Source: CAYXVU01 sp964468725 (GTDB taxonomy: Bacteria; Acidobacteriota; Blastocatellia; UBA7656). From it: a stretch of DNA of 7,088 nt. Shown here piece after piece: positions 5,913-7,088 of the stretch. The stretch covers positions 1-7,088 of the forward strand of contig CAYXVU010000282.1 of NCBI GenBank assembly GCA_964468725.1. The letters are read 5' to 3'. Position 1 is the first letter of the stretch, and each line of letters begins with the position of its first letter. Position numbers and translations under genes: made by a program. The notes under the pieces are model-generated. The model saw only the letters and a program-made list of their open reading frames with translations. It was not told where the DNA came from and searched no databases.

Positions 5913-5914
5913 CG

Positions 5915-6772
5915 TTATGCTCCTTTTGTCGGTTGTCCGTCTCGCCCTTCTTCGCGCTCACTGATGGCAGCAAAAAACCAGTCGTGCAGGGGGTGCATGG
6001 CGTTATCGCCAAGACGCGCGCCGCGCACGATTTCCACCCGCGCCGCGAAGAGGTTTTCCGGCGTAACGCGAAGGCCGGGCGCGACGCCGATCTGCACAAG
6101 GTCTGCGCCCCGATGCGGCTCCGGCGCAAACTCGCGCAATCCGCGACATTGATGGCAGACGCCGGTTTTGTTAATCAGTTGGCAAAGTCCGTCATAGGCT
6201 TCAATCATTCGGGCGCGCGCGGCGGAGAGCTGATGGCGAAAGACCGGCTCGGATACTTCCATCATCTTTGCCGCTTCCTGCGCGGTAAAGCCCAGCACCT
6301 CTTTGAGCATGAGCGCGGCCTGTTGTTCAGGTTCCAGCGAACGCCCGATGCAAGAGAAGCAAAAGGCAATATGCTCGCGAATCTCGAAGAGAAAATCGGG
6401 TTGCGCCATCACCGCGCTCAAGCGTTCCAGTTGTTCATCATCGGCTGCGGTTTCGCGTTCACCGGCAAGTTGTGCCTCGATGCGCCATCGTTTTTTACTG
6501 CGCAGATGGTCGAGACAGACGTGCGTGGCAATGCCGAACAGCCAGGTTTTGAACCGCGCTTCGCCGCGAAAGCGCGGCAGACTTTCGAGCACGCGAACCA
6601 GTACGTCTTGCGCCAAATCTTCGGCAGCCTGACGTTCCGTCACCAGGCGATAGATATAAGACAGCAGCGGTTTGCGTAGCGGTTCGACCAACTCTCCCAA
6701 CGCTTCACGATTGCCCTTGCGTGCCGCTTCGACAAGCGTCGTTTCGTGTTCGATGGAAACCTCCCACAGCAT
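5915..6772 (-). CDS. ECF-type RNA polymerase sigma factor with C-terminal extension
   Basis: A 285-residue sigma70-family protein of ECF type. Region 2 covers about 11-95, with the core-binding stretch AAEDLAQDVLVRVLESLPRF (49-68) and the -10 recognition helix FKTWLFGIATHVCLDHLRSKKR (74-95). Region 4 covers about 134-192, with the helix-turn-helix GFTAQEAAKMMEVSEPVFRHQLSAAR (161-186). A plain ECF factor would stop near 190. Here about 90 residues follow, opening with YDGLCQLINKTGVCHQC (193-209). Two CxxC pairs, CFSC (138-141) and CHQC (206-209), could bind metal or sense redox state (inference). No anti-sigma gene is adjacent. AGAGG lies 6 bases before the ATG at 6770-6772. It follows the VOC gene by 66 bases and overlaps the leader of the downstream secreted protein. 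Confidence 0.92.
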   Translation of the reverse strand: MLWEVSIEHETTLVEAARKGNREALGELVEPLRKPLLSYIYRLVTERQAAEDLAQDVLVRVLESLPRFRGEARFKTWLFGIATHVCLDHLRSKKRWRIEAQLAGERETAADDEQLERLSAVMAQPDFLFEIREHIAFCFSCIGRSLEPEQQAALMLKEVLGFTAQEAAKMMEVSEPVFRHQLSAARARMIEAYDGLCQLINKTGVCHQCRGLREFAPEPHRGADLVQIGVAPGLRVTPENLFAARVEIVRGARLGDNAMHPLHDWFFAAISEREEGRDGQPTKGA

Positions 6773-6838
6773 CGGTGACCTCTTTCGCTAAGGGTGAAGT
6801 GGAGCCTCGTCAGCTTATCACCGGCGCGACTCCGCGAG

Positions 6839-7088
6839 CTATTGCTGTAAGAGTTGCTCGATGAGTTGCAGGCGATTGCCGGATGAATCCCGAAAGGTAG
6901 CGATGCGAACGACGCCGGGAACCTCTTCCGTTTCGCCCGTGAATTCGACGCCGCGCGCCTGGAGTTCGGCTTGCGCGGCTGCCAGGTTATCAACTCGTAG
7001 CACGACCGTTGCGCCGCCTTCTGCCGTCGCGTCATTGGCTTGCGACAGCCCGATAGCCGGTTGCCCTTCTCCATGACTAAACTCTGCC
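6839..7088 (-). CDS. VOC-family (glyoxalase-like) protein, 5' part outside window
   Basis: Minus-strand frame open from the window end to TAG at 6839-6841, giving the last 82 residues. The pattern is that of a vicinal oxygen chelate half-domain: a strand TVVLRVDNL (27-35), a helix AAAQAELQARGVEF (36-49), then VPGVVRIATFRDSSGNRLQLIEQ (56-78). The glutamate of LQLIEQ (Glu77) sits where these proteins place a metal ligand. Such proteins include glyoxalases, dioxygenases and resistance proteins, so substrate and exact role cannot be told. The gene precedes the sigma factor in the same direction. The 66 bases between them contain no promoter I can point to, so cotranscription is likely. Confidence 0.85.
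   Translation of the reverse strand, partial: AEFSHGEGQPAIGLSQANDATAEGGATVVLRVDNLAAAQAELQARGVEFTGETEEVPGVVRIATFRDSSGNRLQLIEQLLQQ

Noticed and set aside
5933..6679. 248-codon open frame on the plus strand
   Set aside because: It is antisense to the sigma factor, with no ribosome binding site of note and no family resemblance. Long shadow frames are common opposite GC-rich genes.

Overview
The window (about 7.1 kb, moderately GC-rich, tightly packed with genes) looks like chromosomal DNA of a Gram-negative, outer-membrane-bearing bacterium. The core is an Mla/MCE-type lipid transport operon: permease mlaE, ATPase mlaF and MCE protein mlaD. The insertion in MlaF, the repeat tail of MlaD, the heptamer-rich intergenic DNA and the GC level remind me of soil Acidobacteriota (Blastocatellia-like). 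That assignment is inference from general impression, not from a search. No rRNA, tRNA, CRISPR array, transposase or prophage gene was seen.

Layout. (1) Bases 1-859, minus strand: an alpha/beta hydrolase cut off by the window start. (2) 860-1244: a divergent regulatory region with no convincing gene. It holds a nested inverted-repeat element (934-1067), flanked by two short arrays of degenerate 7-bp repeats in opposite orientation. A possible promoter faces each way, and the leader next to mlaE contains a repeated copy of its own translation start region. (3) 1245-4104, plus strand: mlaE, mlaF, mlaD. A second heptamer array lies just before mlaF. (4) 4225-5382, plus strand: an unrecognised cysteine-rich secreted protein behind another heptamer/inverted-repeat spacer. 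(5) 5415-7088, minus strand, convergent: a partial VOC (glyoxalase-like) gene, then an ECF-type sigma factor with a C-terminal extension, then a small secreted beta-rich protein whose start lies 2 bases beyond the sigma stop.

Working together: MlaE and MlaF would form the inner-membrane ABC transporter. MlaD would be the membrane-anchored hexameric MCE ring facing the periplasm, moving phospholipids between inner and outer membranes. No MlaA, MlaB or MlaC is present in the window. The long repeat-bearing tail of MlaD may replace a soluble shuttle by bridging the periplasm (inference). The three minus-strand genes at the right end look like a separate, translationally linked unit.

No clearly new enzymatic system is visible. 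The most unusual material is non-coding: three intergenic gaps all carry short 7-bp tandem repeats, and one also carries a palindrome-within-a-palindrome that resembles a miniature mobile element. Next in interest is the 34/34/41/34-residue periodicity of the MlaD tail.
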